Shown here in pieces: positions 11,340 to 21,714 of a DNA stretch of 64,000 bases. The stretch lies in NCBI GenBank assembly GCA_021234155.1, contig JAJEKV010000272.1:372001-436000 (forward strand), in the 5' to 3' direction. Origin of the DNA: Isoetes taiwanensis. Lineage: Eukaryota; Streptophyta; Lycopodiopsida; Isoetales; Isoetaceae. Under the pieces are notes generated by a model. That model was not told where the DNA came from and made no database searches. It saw only the letters and a program-made list of their open reading frames with translations. Numbering within the stretch: position 1 is the stretch's first letter; each line of letters opens with the position of its first letter. Made by a program: the position numbers and the translations under genes.

Positions 11340-11830
11340 TATCGCTATCTATACACAGTTTCTTCTAAAAGCTGCTATGAATCCACAAGAGTTAGGCGGG
11401 CTTAGGTTAGAAGCGTGCCAGAGCCTCACATTAGCCCTAGAGAAGGACCTAGGGTAGAAGCAAAGCCTCACATGAGCCCTAAAGAAGGACCTAGGGTAGA
11501 AGCAGAGCCTCGGATGAACCCAGAGGCCGAGTCCTCTACTAAGATCTGAGAGAAAAGATCAAGACCCCAACAGCCATGGTCCTCCTTAAGACCCGCTTTA
11601 ATGAATTGGCTTTGTGGCCGACATGTCTTTGCCACCCCATCCGAGTTAGAGTTGATTACTACAACGGATGAAGGATGGCTAGACTTCCACTCAAGTCTCA
11701 TGAGAGATCTTTGAGAGAGCTTTTGGGCCTCGAATGATAGGCGTAGAACACGAAAAAGACTCTTCGAAAGGTATGCTTGGATAGATGGCAATGTATCCGT
11801 GGTAACTGGAAATATGATTCATGCAATTGG
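11340..11830 (+). pseudogene. Decayed plus-strand coding sequence with 14-residue repeats
   Basis: A 42-bp tandem repeat starting at 11422, 11464 and 11506 keeps a plus-strand frame and encodes EPHISPREGPRVEA, then KPHMSPKEGPRVEA, then a diverged third unit EPRMNPEAESSTKI before a stop. Further downstream, other frames give FATPSELELITTTDEGWLDF and later FERYAWIDGNVSVVTGNMIH. Pro/Glu-rich repeats followed by such segments resemble the decayed 5' part of the same coding region that continues as the kinase-like segment at 12.05 kb, but I cannot assign a family. Stops and shifts rule out a functional protein. Confidence 0.45.
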
Positions 11831-12047
11831 CAAATCTAACTAGTCCCCTTTGAGAGAGTCTTTAAAAGATAAAGGCGTGGAATGGAACACGGCTTGGGCG
11901 AATCAAATTTGAGAAAAAGAAACCCATCAACCCCTCACCTAGTTAAGAAAGTGTTGGCAATGAGACTATTAGAGCCAAACGCCCCGGTGAGGCCCGAAAA
12001 AAGTGGGAAGCAAGAAAAAGGCGGATGCTAAGACTATATGGTTTGCA

Positions 12048-12670
12048 ATGGTGGATTCCTCTCAAATAATGAACAGGGACGTAATTGGTTCGGGAACATA
12101 TGGAGCGGTGTTCAAATGCAATATCTTGGGTTCTAGTTTTCTTAAAAGGCGAACCCTATTGTGTTAAATTTCAGAATGAGGATGTGCGGTTAGAATACGG
12201 CGGCACGGACGATGTGATAGTAAAGGCCATGATGAAAAACATGAGGGAATCACAAATGCGGGTTAGACATGGCTCTATCATATTTGCATTGGTCGCATTA
12301 ACCGGGTTGGAAAGAACGGGGTTGATATTTCCCCTTTTGGAATGGGGGTTCTTGTGCATCTCTTTTTGTGCATCATGGAGATAATGAGTTTGCGGGGCAT
12401 GCATTTAAGAGATTAGGGTGTAAACCCCTTTGTCGAGGTTGGCGTCCATAAGCTTGAGCAACGAAGAAAGCAGGAGTTATATGTTGCTCAAAGAGTGGGT
12501 GATTTAACTATGTCGTTTTTAAGCGGCTTGCTTAAGCTTCATAAAGAGCACCATCTACACATGGACTTACACCCGGGCAATGTCTTGCTTCATTTTGAAT
12601 TTGGAAAAGAGAGAGGATGCACGGACCCCCAGGCTGTTTATATTGGTATATCTAGTGTATCTAGGTATCC
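12048..12670 (+). pseudogene. Protein kinase-like fragment carried inside the hAT element
   Basis: From an ATG at 12048 the frame reads MNRDVIGSGTYGAVFKC, a classical glycine-rich ATP loop (GxGxxGxV, at about 12087-12110). One frameshift later comes GEPYCVKFQ, matching the beta-3 lysine region. Around 12520-12590 another frame gives SGLLKLHKEHHLHMDLHPGN followed by VLLHF. This is a catalytic loop of HxDLxxxN form with Met in place of the usual Arg. The order and spacing fit a kinase N-lobe and the start of the C-lobe; the DFG and activation segment are not clear. Several frameshifts make it a pseudogene. It lies on the strand opposite to the transposase and may be captured host sequence. Confidence 0.7.
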
Positions 12671-12679
12671 GTGTATCTA

Positions 12680-13275
12680 GTGAAATTGCGGTCCGTAGTC
12701 GAGTCGTGTCGGCCCGATCCGCGGGCCGTTTGACCTCTTGGCATGCGTAGATTACTTCTCATCAGTAAGATTCTGTGGCATGCGAAGAGGCAAGCGTCAA
12801 CGGAAGTCAATCCGGCTCTGGCGGGTGCGAGGTTTCTCTAGGCACTTAGGTCGACTGATGTTACACATGAATGAAACATGGACCGAAGTTACATGAACCA
12901 TCGTACATTAAAGGAACATCATACATGAAATAAACATAAAAGAAGGTGACGAAATATATACAAGACAAAAACTTGTAACAAAAAACTTTACTTTTTATTC
13001 ATAGTGCCAGGATGATTACAATAGTTTGAACATCCTCATACACGGTTACAATAGATAGACTAAGGGTACTTTCTAGACATCACCGTTTTCATCAGTTTCA
13101 TCATCTGGGCTTCCGTCCTCTTCTATATGCTGGCCTAGGTTCAACCTCCTTTGGCCCTTTCCCTTACTGCAACGTCCTCGAGTCCCATTTCTTCTGACAC
13201 GTTGCCTATTTGTCTGGGACATTGGCATTGGAGAGTCCGTTGGCTCACGTACTATTAAGTCCTCAAGTAGATCTC
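12680..13275. other. hAT interior between kinase fragment and transposase
   Basis: No gene is recognised. ACATGAA-type strings recur at 12,865-12,930. The last part may be the 3' untranslated region of the transposase on the minus strand. Confidence 0.4.
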
Positions 13276-13284
13276 CTGTATTAT

Positions 13285-15400
13285 TTAGACCTCGCCTTTC
13301 TGTATCAGACTCTCTTCTGTATCTTCGCTGTCGTCTGAGTCATCCGAGAACATGTTCTTGTCTAAATCATCTTCGGCATCGACAAAATGGGTACGTTGAA
13401 TGTCCTCATCAACATGGTTAGCGGCATTTACAGCAAGCAGCTCGTCCTCACTGTCTTCGAAGTTGTCCTCTTCCACTTCAGAATCTGCATCCATAAAAGG
13501 AAACTGTAGCTTATCAACTGTAGCTGCACCACTGTTGCGATTCAAGAGCCGCCAATTTGAGAAGTTATATACAAGTTTGTCAGCCTTCTTATGCAAGAGG
13601 CGATTTTGTGTCACACTATGTATGTACTTATAAGCACTCCAGTTCCTCTCACTTGCACTATTGGAGGATACCAAGGAGAGGATAGTCATTGCAAGGGCAC
13701 ATAAGCGTGTCGGTAACTTTGTCCATGGGCTTGCCACCATGCATAAGATTCCATATTTGGTTCCTTCTTGTGACTCTCGATTGCATCGTGAAGCTCTTCA
13801 TCGCCCACCTTCCACTCAAGTTACGGTATTGAGTTAACTTCGGCAATGAAAATTTTGTAGTCCGAAATTTGTGGGGTAAAACATTTTTGCAACCTTCTTC
13901 AATGAATCCATCACTTCTTTATCTCGTATGCTGGTCCATATCGTGGTTGTGTGGGTCTAAAGCATGTCTTGGCGCCATGAAGATCATTGTAGGACTTCTT
14001 CCATCATTCATTAAAGTCTCTAGCGGTCTTTGCCGCGTAGCATTGTCAAAGGGTGCATTGGGGCCATCGCGGCGTAGAAAGGATTGAATGGAGTGCCAGC
14101 ACCTCGGACCTTTCGGTGCTTGCCTTCAAGAATCAAGGGTTTTGATGGCATGACAAGCAGGTTGCATGCACTTGACAACATTCTTTACGCCTCTCCAAAA
14201 TGTCTCCCGCCCAAGCATTTCTCGAAGGGTGGCGACTTCTTTACCGGTGTTTTGAAGCATTTTTTCCCTTACGCCTCCTCTCCCATTCAAAGAACTCGTA
14301 TGGTTGAAGGTCGAGATAATCGAAGTCGTGACACCTAAGCACTCTTTCAAGACAAATGTAATTGGAACCAAACCGAAGTCTGCCCGGGATTCATGAGTGC
14401 TAGGGCCTTCGCCCGCGCAATGACTTGTATATGGCGTAAATTGCCGGCTTCTTTGTGATGAATCTCACGAGGCGGCGGGCCTTTTTGAATGGGATCTTTG
14501 AACCAAGTGTCTTTGTGAAAACCGGTCCTTGACAATAAGTTCGAGGCAATGGCATTGGCGGTACTGGTCGGCGTGCAATCCACGGAAATTGAGACTCAAC
14601 AATTCATCCGCTAATTTACAATTAGGCGCATTGTCCATTCGACTGAAATATTCTCTTGACCCCAAAACTCTCTATCCACGACCTTTGTTTTTGAAAAATC
14701 CAATCTCCTGTGACTTGGTCCGTTTTGGTTTCTCTGGTTTTCAAGAATACCGGCCCCGGATACGATCATGAAATTTATAAGATGGTCCTTGTTTACATTG
14801 CTCCAACCATCGGTCACTAGTGAGGCTGGCACGGCCCGATAACACGACTTAACTTCATTTCCACCCTCTCGACCATTTTCCGTGTATTTCATCCACCATT
14901 TTGTTATTGGCATGTTTGTATGAAGGCAATCTAAAAAGCCCTGCTTTGGCAACTTCTTGGAAGGCTTCTTTCATTGCTTTGTGCTCCAAAACATGTGGAG
15001 ACAACCCGGCATATAAAATGCCTCTACAACCTTCAATTGCGTCTTCTTGATTTGCTCGATGTTAAGCACCGGTCAACCCTGTTGCTTAGTGCGTCTTTCG
15101 ACTATTTCAATTGTCTCTGCCATTCTTTTTTAGCGTGCTTAACCCTCCTATCGACCCTAGTCCACCCTCCGGTTGGTACACATTGCCGCGGGAGGGTGGT
15201 GTAATTGATCTCTTCTTCTTGGCATGGTGAAGGTCCTTGGCTATCCCTTGCACGTGTTCTTCTTTGCTATTCTTTTTCGACCCAACACTTCAAGTGCATC
15301 TTGTCATATATCGCCAGATGCCGCACATGTTTGCACCCCAATTTTAGGATCCCATAAAAGATGAGCTCGTATTCTTGTCGCGGATCCATTTATTGGCGAT
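13285..15400 (-). pseudogene. hAT transposase (DUF659 plus dimerisation domain), frameshifted
   Basis: The C-terminal part (13285-13740) carries the hAT dimerisation signature LCALAMTILSLVSSNSASER, then NWSAYKYIHSVTQNRLLHKK and ADKLVYNFSNWRLL, followed by a strongly acidic tail. Upstream, at about 14740-14850, the frame reads SLVTDGWSNVNKDHLINFMI, the DUF659 signature of plant hAT transposases, where the DGW Asp belongs to the RNase H-like catalytic core. A WW motif precedes the dimerisation part at about 13735 in a shifted frame. Further upstream (15.0-15.4 kb) there are Cys and His residues that could be remains of a BED zinc finger, too decayed to prove. At least four frameshifts or stops interrupt the gene, so it is not functional. 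It would act at the element's termini and subterminal repeats. Confidence 0.9.
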
Positions 15401-15404
15401 GTAC

Positions 15405-16085
15405 CCACAAAATCGCATTGCCACTCATTCGACCAAATTCCTTCACAAATCCCCACTCGGGACCTCTCTTTCGATCACCCGATTATTTGACATATAATTC
15501 TTCCACGTCTTTGTTCCAACCCCCGCGGCCTCGCCATGACCGCTGAAGCGATGGCGCACCCCTAGGCGGTGCATGACCGCCCGGCGCGTGCGGATGTAGA
15601 TGCATGGCGGCCCGGTGGCGGATGTGGATGCATGACCCATTTGCCATCCCCTGGCCGCTATCTAAAATTCTTGTCTACGCTCTAAAAGGGTAAAGACTCA
15701 TAATCGTCAGAACCAAAGGCCGGCGTCTATATACAGCGAAGGAGCAAGCTCACTACGCATATGTTACATCGGCGTCCGGATTGAGCGTAAGGAGTGAAGG
15801 ACAGGAACCTATAGGTCTCTAAGGAAGCGTGGTAGGAACCCAAGGTCGGGAAAACTCTGTGAAGGAGGAATCTCACTTCACAATTCCGTCAGGGGCCCGG
15901 ACTAAAAACCCACACCTCAAAGGCTGACCGTTTCCCAAAGAGTATGTGGACTCGACCTGGTAGTCAACATTCGAGGCGAATTCTAGAGTTAAACACATTT
16001 TTCTTATATATAATATTTCACCTGCACAAAATAGACCAAACAGTGGCGCAAAAAGTTTTTTTCCCTTCGCAAAAGGCCCCAATAT
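15405..16085. other. hAT interior, right part, non-coding
   Basis: No protein is recognised. This should be the promoter and leader side of the minus-strand transposase. Confidence 0.5.
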
Positions 16086-16089
16086 GCTT

Positions 16090-16440
16090 TGCAAAGTTTC
16101 GCGTAAGCGAAACCAAATTTTATTTAAACGGCGAAGTTCTTTGCGTAGCGAAAGCGGTTGGTTTAAACGCAGCGAAGTTAAAAATTTGGCGTAAAGCGAA
16201 AACCAACTGTTTACTTTGCGCGAAAATATCTTCGGCGTTTAAACGGTTCAGTTTCTTCTGTGAATTTTTTTTCGTTCAGCGTAAAGCGAAAAAATTGTTT
16301 AAACTTTCGACGCGAAGAAAACAGCGTAGTTTAAACGGTTGGTTTAAACTTACGCGAAATTTTTCCGACGCCGGAATTTTTTTAGACGTATTTTTGACGT
16401 ATTAAACGTCAAATTTGTGCCGTATCAAACAAAAAATACG
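16090..16440. repeat. Right subterminal array, decayed, with GTTTAAAC repeats
   Basis: One intact motif (TTTCGCGTAAGCGAAA at about 16098-16113) is followed by many degenerate forms such as GCGTAAAGCGAAAA and CGACGCGAAG. Five exact copies of the palindrome GTTTAAAC lie at 16161, 16237, 16297, 16329 and 16342. The last 60 bases are rich in ACGTAT, as at the left end. This is the counterpart of the left array but with a different composition. Confidence 0.8.
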
Positions 16441-16488
16441 TATTACGTATAAAACGTATACAGTATTGAACCTATCCCTGTTCCAAAT

Positions 16489-16785
16489 GAATAAGGAGAA
16501 CAGAAAGTCCAGGCTATATTTATGCAATTCAACCCATGCCCCATTATTCCCCCTTTCCAAAATGCATAGGTTATCTTCTAACTTCTAAGTTTGTTAAAAA
16601 TGTAATTTGATCTTCAACTGAATGCAACATGTGGATTTATTTGGACTTCTAGGATGATATTGCATATAACTTAGCATTCTTAGTCTAATCTCAAAGCTTT
16701 CCAACACACAACAAAAAACCCATCGACATCTACACACAAGGACCAACATAAATGCCGCTAGAAGCCACCCCAAACATTCCATATT
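16489..16785. other. Flank right of the hAT element
   Basis: Short spacer without recognisable content. A 147-codon minus frame (16594-17037) overlaps plus-strand coiled-coil coding and looks like its shadow. Confidence 0.5.
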
Positions 16786-16889
16786 TTCCTTTCTTGACTC
16801 TCTCCATAAATTCCCACCCAACCCCTGTTCCCTCATCTCAGTCCACACACGTCGATATTTCCTCTTCAACCCCTTGTTCCTTCCCCCTC

Positions 16890-19157
16890 CCGATGAGCTT
16901 TGTATCAATATGGACAGATTGTTGCTGAATGTATGATCAGACTCCATGATTCCCAAGAACATTTCATGAATGGAGTCAAAGAATATATAGATTCCACGGA
17001 TGTCTTGCACCGTGATCTTCAAGTTGCCAACACTCAAGCCCAGACTCTGAGAAGAAAGCCTTCAGAGTAAACATGGCGCTCTGCTTGAGACCTGTGAGGC
17101 TCTCAAAATTGAGCAAGAAACCCGTGCTACATTAGAAGACCAGCAAGTTCAACCTCAGGCTACTATCATAGAACTTCTGGCTCAAATCAAAGAAAAAGAT
17201 AAAATTCTTGTTGACACTCAAGCCTTTTATACGGGATTGCAAAATGATTACACATGTCAACAACATGCTGCCACGCAAGGTGAGATTCGCGTTTCTGCCT
17301 TAGAAGGCCAGCTTGTAGCAGTTCAGACATAGGTCATGGCCTTGCAAACTCAGCTTACAGAAGCTCAGAAACAGAAACTAATTGATGACACGGAAATTGC
17401 AAGTCTTCAGTTGCAGCTCTCCACTCAAGGCCCGTCATCTTCACATGCCATGCATTCTGACAGGACGAAGATCAGGGATCAACTGTTCCTTCTTACTGAG
17501 AAGGACAACAAGATTCATAATATGGAACACCAGTTGCAGCAGGCTATTCAGTCCACTGAAGAAGTTCAGACTCAACATGAGACTTACATTTCGTTGGCAA
17601 TCCATGTTCCAGATGGCTTTCCCAAACCCACAAGCTATTTGGATTATGTGCTCTCCCAACGTCATCTTTTCACGATCAAATGGTTCTTTGCTAATGGCAC
17701 ACTTCATGGATCTCTCAACAATAATGATCTTCTCACCGTCTGGCCTGATCTCTCAATTGAAGACAAAAGTCTTTGTGCCTCACATATTATCTCATTCCTT
17801 GTGACGATGCTGCATTCTTTATTTTTCATCTGGTTAACCCATGGCGTATGTGATGCACGAGTTTTATCTGGCAAACACACAGGAAAAATTCCACGACGGT
17901 CCACATCGTGCTTTTCAAGGAGACCAAGATGGCAAATGGATCTTAACGCCCGAGAATAAATATCTTCACGATCAGACATGGACCAACGCATTCAAGGTAG
18001 AGTACATGCCTGAGCTTGCTCATCAGTTGCCCCTCTGGATTGCCGAAACATTGCAGCAAGTCCGTAAGAATTTGCACGAAGAAATGGGGATTCAGTTTGC
18101 CCAAATATACTTATAGCATCTTGGTGGTTTCAACAGTCTCCGTGCATATCTTGAAAGTGAGACCATTCCCACGGAATGGGTTCCTTCTCCAGTCAACACT
18201 CTCCTTTCGTGTTGAGATTGGGAACATTGGTGTCAAACTCTGGATGCCGACCTCTTTCAGGAATTCCGTGATTAAGCCCAACAGCCAATGATGCAGCCTC
18301 CTCCTCAACACAACACTCTGTATGCGTCATTGGGAGCCCCTCCACGCCGTCAATTTCTCATGTCAGATTGGCGCTCCTCCTTTTGGACCAAGGCTCTAGC
18401 TGGTCACGCGGATCAGACTCTGGCTCATATCTCTACAGATCTTCAGTGGGATCCCTGCTTTGTGCGTCGATCTGTATGGCAGGACAGCGAAACTTTGGAG
18501 CAAACTCGGAATTGAATATACATTCCGAATGAACGTGGTTGGCAGAAGCCCACTCAGGCAGTCTGTGGCCTCACTCAATTTTTGGAGCGTGCTGCTACGT
18601 CTCCTGGTCCGTCAGTTCATTGTCAAGCAGGATTTTGTGCAGCCCTGAAGTGTGTCCTTAAGTGTTCTATTGCTCGGAAGCGTCCTATCTATTACTGCAA
18701 TCCTAACGCCAGTGCTGGTGCCTTTGGCCTTCAGACTTGCCTATTTATTGAATGCCGGTATGTCCATCGTGCCTTTGAAGATATGGCATAGTCCAGGTTT
18801 CTGATTGACGCGTCACCTTCTATTGGGGCACACACTTCAGATGCGCTGAAAGATAGGCATGATCTCATCCAAAAATATCACACTGAGGCACGTCCTCACA
18901 GTAGACAGGATGATTTTGACAAGGTTCCTAGTTTCCCTCCTTCAAAGACTGCTCCTGCTTTTCTCTTCTCTGAGTGTTCTTTGGTGGGGGGGAATATTAG
19001 TTCTGTACCACCAGGCACAGGACTATTCTTAAGTTCCACACAACAGGGCAGAAACAAGGGACTAGGTCAAGCATCAGGTAGTAGACCCATGCCCCCGCTG
19101 AAATCCACGCAGAAGTCCACACCCCCGTCAAAGAAGAGAGCCAGACCAGACAAATGA
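16890..19157 (+). pseudogene. Large decayed coiled-coil protein of unknown family
   Basis: A broken plus-strand reading frame can be followed for over 2 kb. It begins around ALYQYGQIVAECMIRLHDSQ (16905) and continues as a long coiled coil (LLETCEALKIEQETRATLED at about 17085; SALEGQLVAVQT at 17299). After a stop at 17332 it resumes with MALQTQLTEAQKQKLIDDTE. A globular Trp-rich middle includes KWILTPENKYLHDQTW and LAHQLPLWIAETLQQVRKNL. A Cys-rich part (HCQAGFCAALKCVLKC at about 18620) is followed by a basic C-terminal tail ending SKKRARPDK at 19157. About six stops or shifts interrupt it. I do not recognise the family. A gag-like or accessory protein of an LTR element is possible, because a purine-rich run GGTGGGGGGGAA lies at 18983. 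Confidence 0.5.
18983..18994 (+). other. Polypurine run, possible PPT
   Basis: GGTGGGGGGGAA precedes ATTAGTTCTG. Such a run marks the start of a 3' LTR in retrotransposons, but I find no matching 5' LTR, primer-binding site or repeat in the window, and the coding frame stays open across it. Confidence 0.25.
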
Positions 19158-19159
19158 CG

Positions 19160-19550
19160 GCCTCTGGGGAGTGCGGCCCTAACTTAACAGGATTCCAGGC
19201 ACTAATGAAGGCACTGCCAGATTCCCTGAAATCATGCGTTGATCCAGGAGTTGGTGTCCGAGATCTGCTATCTACATATTTTGGGCCTAAGGCCATTGTA
19301 CTATATATATTAGTAGAGATAGATCTTGAGTTCTTAGATGAGATTTTAGCCTTGTCTCATTTCAATCCTCTCGCTTGACGAGAGTTCATGTATTCTGATT
19401 GGTATTCAAGAAAGTAATATTTTGGCATATTATCTCTTTAGTTTTTGGTTGTTTCTTATTTTCTGTTCTGATCTCTTTGCAAAATCCTGCGTGACACTTA
19501 GCTAGGATTTCTCTGCTTGATCCAAGGATCCTCATAGAGGGCTGTCTTGC
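19160..19550. other. Spacer or possible LTR remnant
   Basis: A 74-codon plus frame (19154-19378) shows no domain. The stretch ends in a pyrimidine-rich run and TTGCAG at 19547-19552, a plausible splice acceptor. Confidence 0.35.
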
Positions 19551-19552
19551 AG

Positions 19553-19678
19553 GTGATTCCGAACCCAGACTCTAAACAAGAAACTCGTAGTAAATCGCCA
19601 CTAAAGGAGCAGACGATAGAGAAAGACGATGCTGAGACAAGCAAGAAAAATGATGAAGACTATGATCTGGATCTTTGA
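19553..19678 (+). CDS. Possible terminal exon with acidic C-terminus
   Basis: Directly after TTGCAG the frame reads VIPNPDSKQETRSKSPLKEQ, then TIEKDDAETSKK and NDEDYDLDL before TGA at 19676-19678. The composition is charged and disordered-like, as in nuclear protein tails, and an AT-rich 3' flank follows. No upstream exon can be linked with confidence; the coiled-coil sequence just upstream or the possible exons at 4.3-4.6 kb are candidates. Family unknown. Confidence 0.35.
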   Translation: MIPNPDSKQETRSKSPLKEQTIEKDDAETSKKNDEDYDLDL

Positions 19679-19849
19679 CTTGTTTCCAGCTAAATTATTT
19701 ATTATTAACTACAAAATATTGCCAAAATTGATGTACTAAAATATTTTAAAAAAATTAATATTATTCTTTCTTCTCTATTTTGGTGTTTTTTATATCTTGC
19801 TTCCAGTGATTTTATATTGATGTCTATATTTTGCCATTTTGAAGTTTTC

Positions 19850-20940
19850 TTTTTTTACAAAAACAAAGTTGTCACCTAATGACGACCCAAAATGCAGGGA
19901 AAAACAAATCGAACATCTTGAAATTCACAACATTTTAAAAAAAAGGTCAATTTTAGCAACACTCCCGTTTAATTTGCAACCTTGTTTTTTTCAAAATCTT
20001 ATAAGGACCACTGTATCTAGGGGAGAGCTTTAGTTTCTTCCCTGCAAGCAATGGCAATATTGCTTTTCTTTTCAAATTTGCAAGAAATACCACACTAAGG
20101 TATACCATCTAACCCTCATGCAGCTCGATCGAGGCCCGTGACAAATTGGCACGTGCCCTTGCCCGATCCTGGGCCTATCTCATATGCAATTGACACAATG
20201 CAAGTGTCACATCCATGCCTTCAAGCATATTTATAGCAGCATCAGTTTTCAACCCATCAAAACCAAGCGATACATGTCCTCTAGGATTTCTCCCGAACAT
20301 AGCTACAAACGGGCTAGTTTTGATGCTCTGCTGGAACCCATTATTGTAAACAAATTCTACAGTTGCCAAATAGTCCTCCCATCTGGATTGCTAAGTGGTC
20401 ACATAAGATCTCAGCATATCCTCCAGAATTCACTCTGGATTCACTCTTTTAGTTTGCCCATCCGTTTCAAGATGATCTCCACTAGAGGAATGAAAAATGC
20501 ATTTTAATGCAGAGAACAATTCTCGCCAGAAATTCCCAGTGAATTTCACATTCCGATCGCTTATAATAGCCTTGGGTAATCCAAATAGGAAATACATGCT
20601 GCATATAAGCCTTGGCCACTGCCAAGCCATCAACATCCTTTGTCAGAGATATAAAGCATGCATACTTCGTCAATCTATCCACAATGAGAAATATTTGAGT
20701 ATAGTGATGCACAATACGAGGCAACTTCACAATGAAATCCATAGAGATTTCATTCCATCTCTCCTCTGGCACAGGCAGAGGTTGCAACAGTCCTGGAGCT
20801 TTGCCTCGACCTGCTTTAACCTGCTGACATGTCTCACAAACTTTCACATATTCCTGCACATCTTCTTTCAAACCAGGCCAGTAAAATATTCACTTGAGCG
20901 ATTCATAGGTTTTCCATTCTCCTCCATGCCCAGCATAAAG
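19850..20940 (-). pseudogene. Ty3/gypsy integrase, inactive
   Basis: The minus strand shows the zinc-binding part (CETCQQVKAGRGKAPG), the core with SMDFIVKLP (first catalytic Asp) and KAIISDRNVKFTGNFW (second catalytic Asp). The third block reads ETDGQTKRVN, where the family has TDGQTE: the catalytic Glu is replaced by Lys. A later stretch gives WATVEF-type sequence (here MATVEFVYNNGFQQSIKTSP) and a decayed C-terminal part (SGPYKI-like, FQDVRFVF). Frameshifts and stops separate the pieces. An active integrase would insert the element's cDNA; this one cannot. Confidence 0.88.
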
Positions 20941-20957
20941 TGAATCATGAAATTCGC

Positions 20958-21714
20958 TCAACAACTGCTCTCGCAAAATGTCCACAACAGGAACATAAAT
21001 ACGTCCCTTATGATACCAGCATTCTGGATATCCGAAGCATCAGATAACTTGGATAGATACTGCATATTTAAAATATAGGCATTCAAGTCATATGCTTGTC
21101 TAATCTGTGACACCCAAGCAATTTCACATTGAACCATCACATGTACTTCCCAAACCCTAGAAAGAGCATTAGCAACAAAATTCTTTTTCCCGAGAACATG
21201 TTCAACATGAAAATGAAATTGAGAAAGAAAGTCCAACCACCTTGCTTGCCTTGGATTGCAGGAATTTCAATGGTTTATGATCGGTATAGACCACAAACTC
21301 ACATTTGTTTCAGAGATAATGTTTCTAGACTTTGAGCGCATAAACCATCGCTAGTAACTCCTGCTCATAGATGAAATAGTTCTTCTCAGCAGCATTGAGC
21401 TGGCAACTTTCGTACGCCACCACCCTACCATCCTACATTAGAACAACACCAATGGCATAACCATATATATCCGTGTAAATCTCATAAGATTTACTCATAT
21501 CTGGAATTAACAAAATGGGCGCTGACGTCAGTAACCTCTTTAGCATATCCATTGCCTGCTGCTACTTCACCATCCATTGCCAATGGACATTAGTTTTCAG
21601 TAACATAGTTAGAGCAGCTGCAATCTTAGCAAATTTCCAGACAAATCTGCGATAATAGCTAGCCAATCCCAAGAAATTACGCAACTCAGATACATTCTTT
21701 GGCACTAGCCAAAA
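20958..21714 (-). pseudogene. Ty3/gypsy RNase H region
   Basis: The minus strand gives YEIYTDIYGYAIGVVLM (first catalytic Asp in YTD), AEKNYFIYEQELLAMVYALK, VVYTDHKPLKFLQ and FHFHVEHVLGKKNFVANALS. These are the ordered signatures of the Ty3-type RNase H that removes RNA from the cDNA hybrid. In-frame stops lie at several points (for instance after GVVLM and after VYALKV). Confidence 0.85.

Larger units (their letters stand above)
9535..16488 (-). mobile_element. hAT DNA transposon with 8-bp target duplication
   Basis: The element runs from 9543 to 16480 (6,938 bp) and is flanked by identical TTCCAAAT copies at 9535-9542 and 16481-16488, the 8-bp duplication expected of hAT transposases. The termini are inverted repeats with 13 exact bases (CAGGGATAGGTTC) and a further partly matched stretch rich in ACGTAT. 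Inside are subterminal palindrome arrays at both ends, a decayed hAT transposase on the minus strand (13.3-15.3 kb) and decayed plus-strand coding sequence with protein-kinase motifs (11.4-12.7 kb). The transposase is frameshifted, so the copy cannot move by itself now. The perfect target duplication fits a fairly recent insertion, possibly driven in trans. Family and ends are read directly from the sequence. Whether the kinase-like part was captured by the element is inference. Confidence 0.93.

Noticed and set aside
14084-15640. Several 60-84-codon plus-strand frames in the hAT right half
   Set aside because: They are antisense to recognised transposase segments and have no domain signal.
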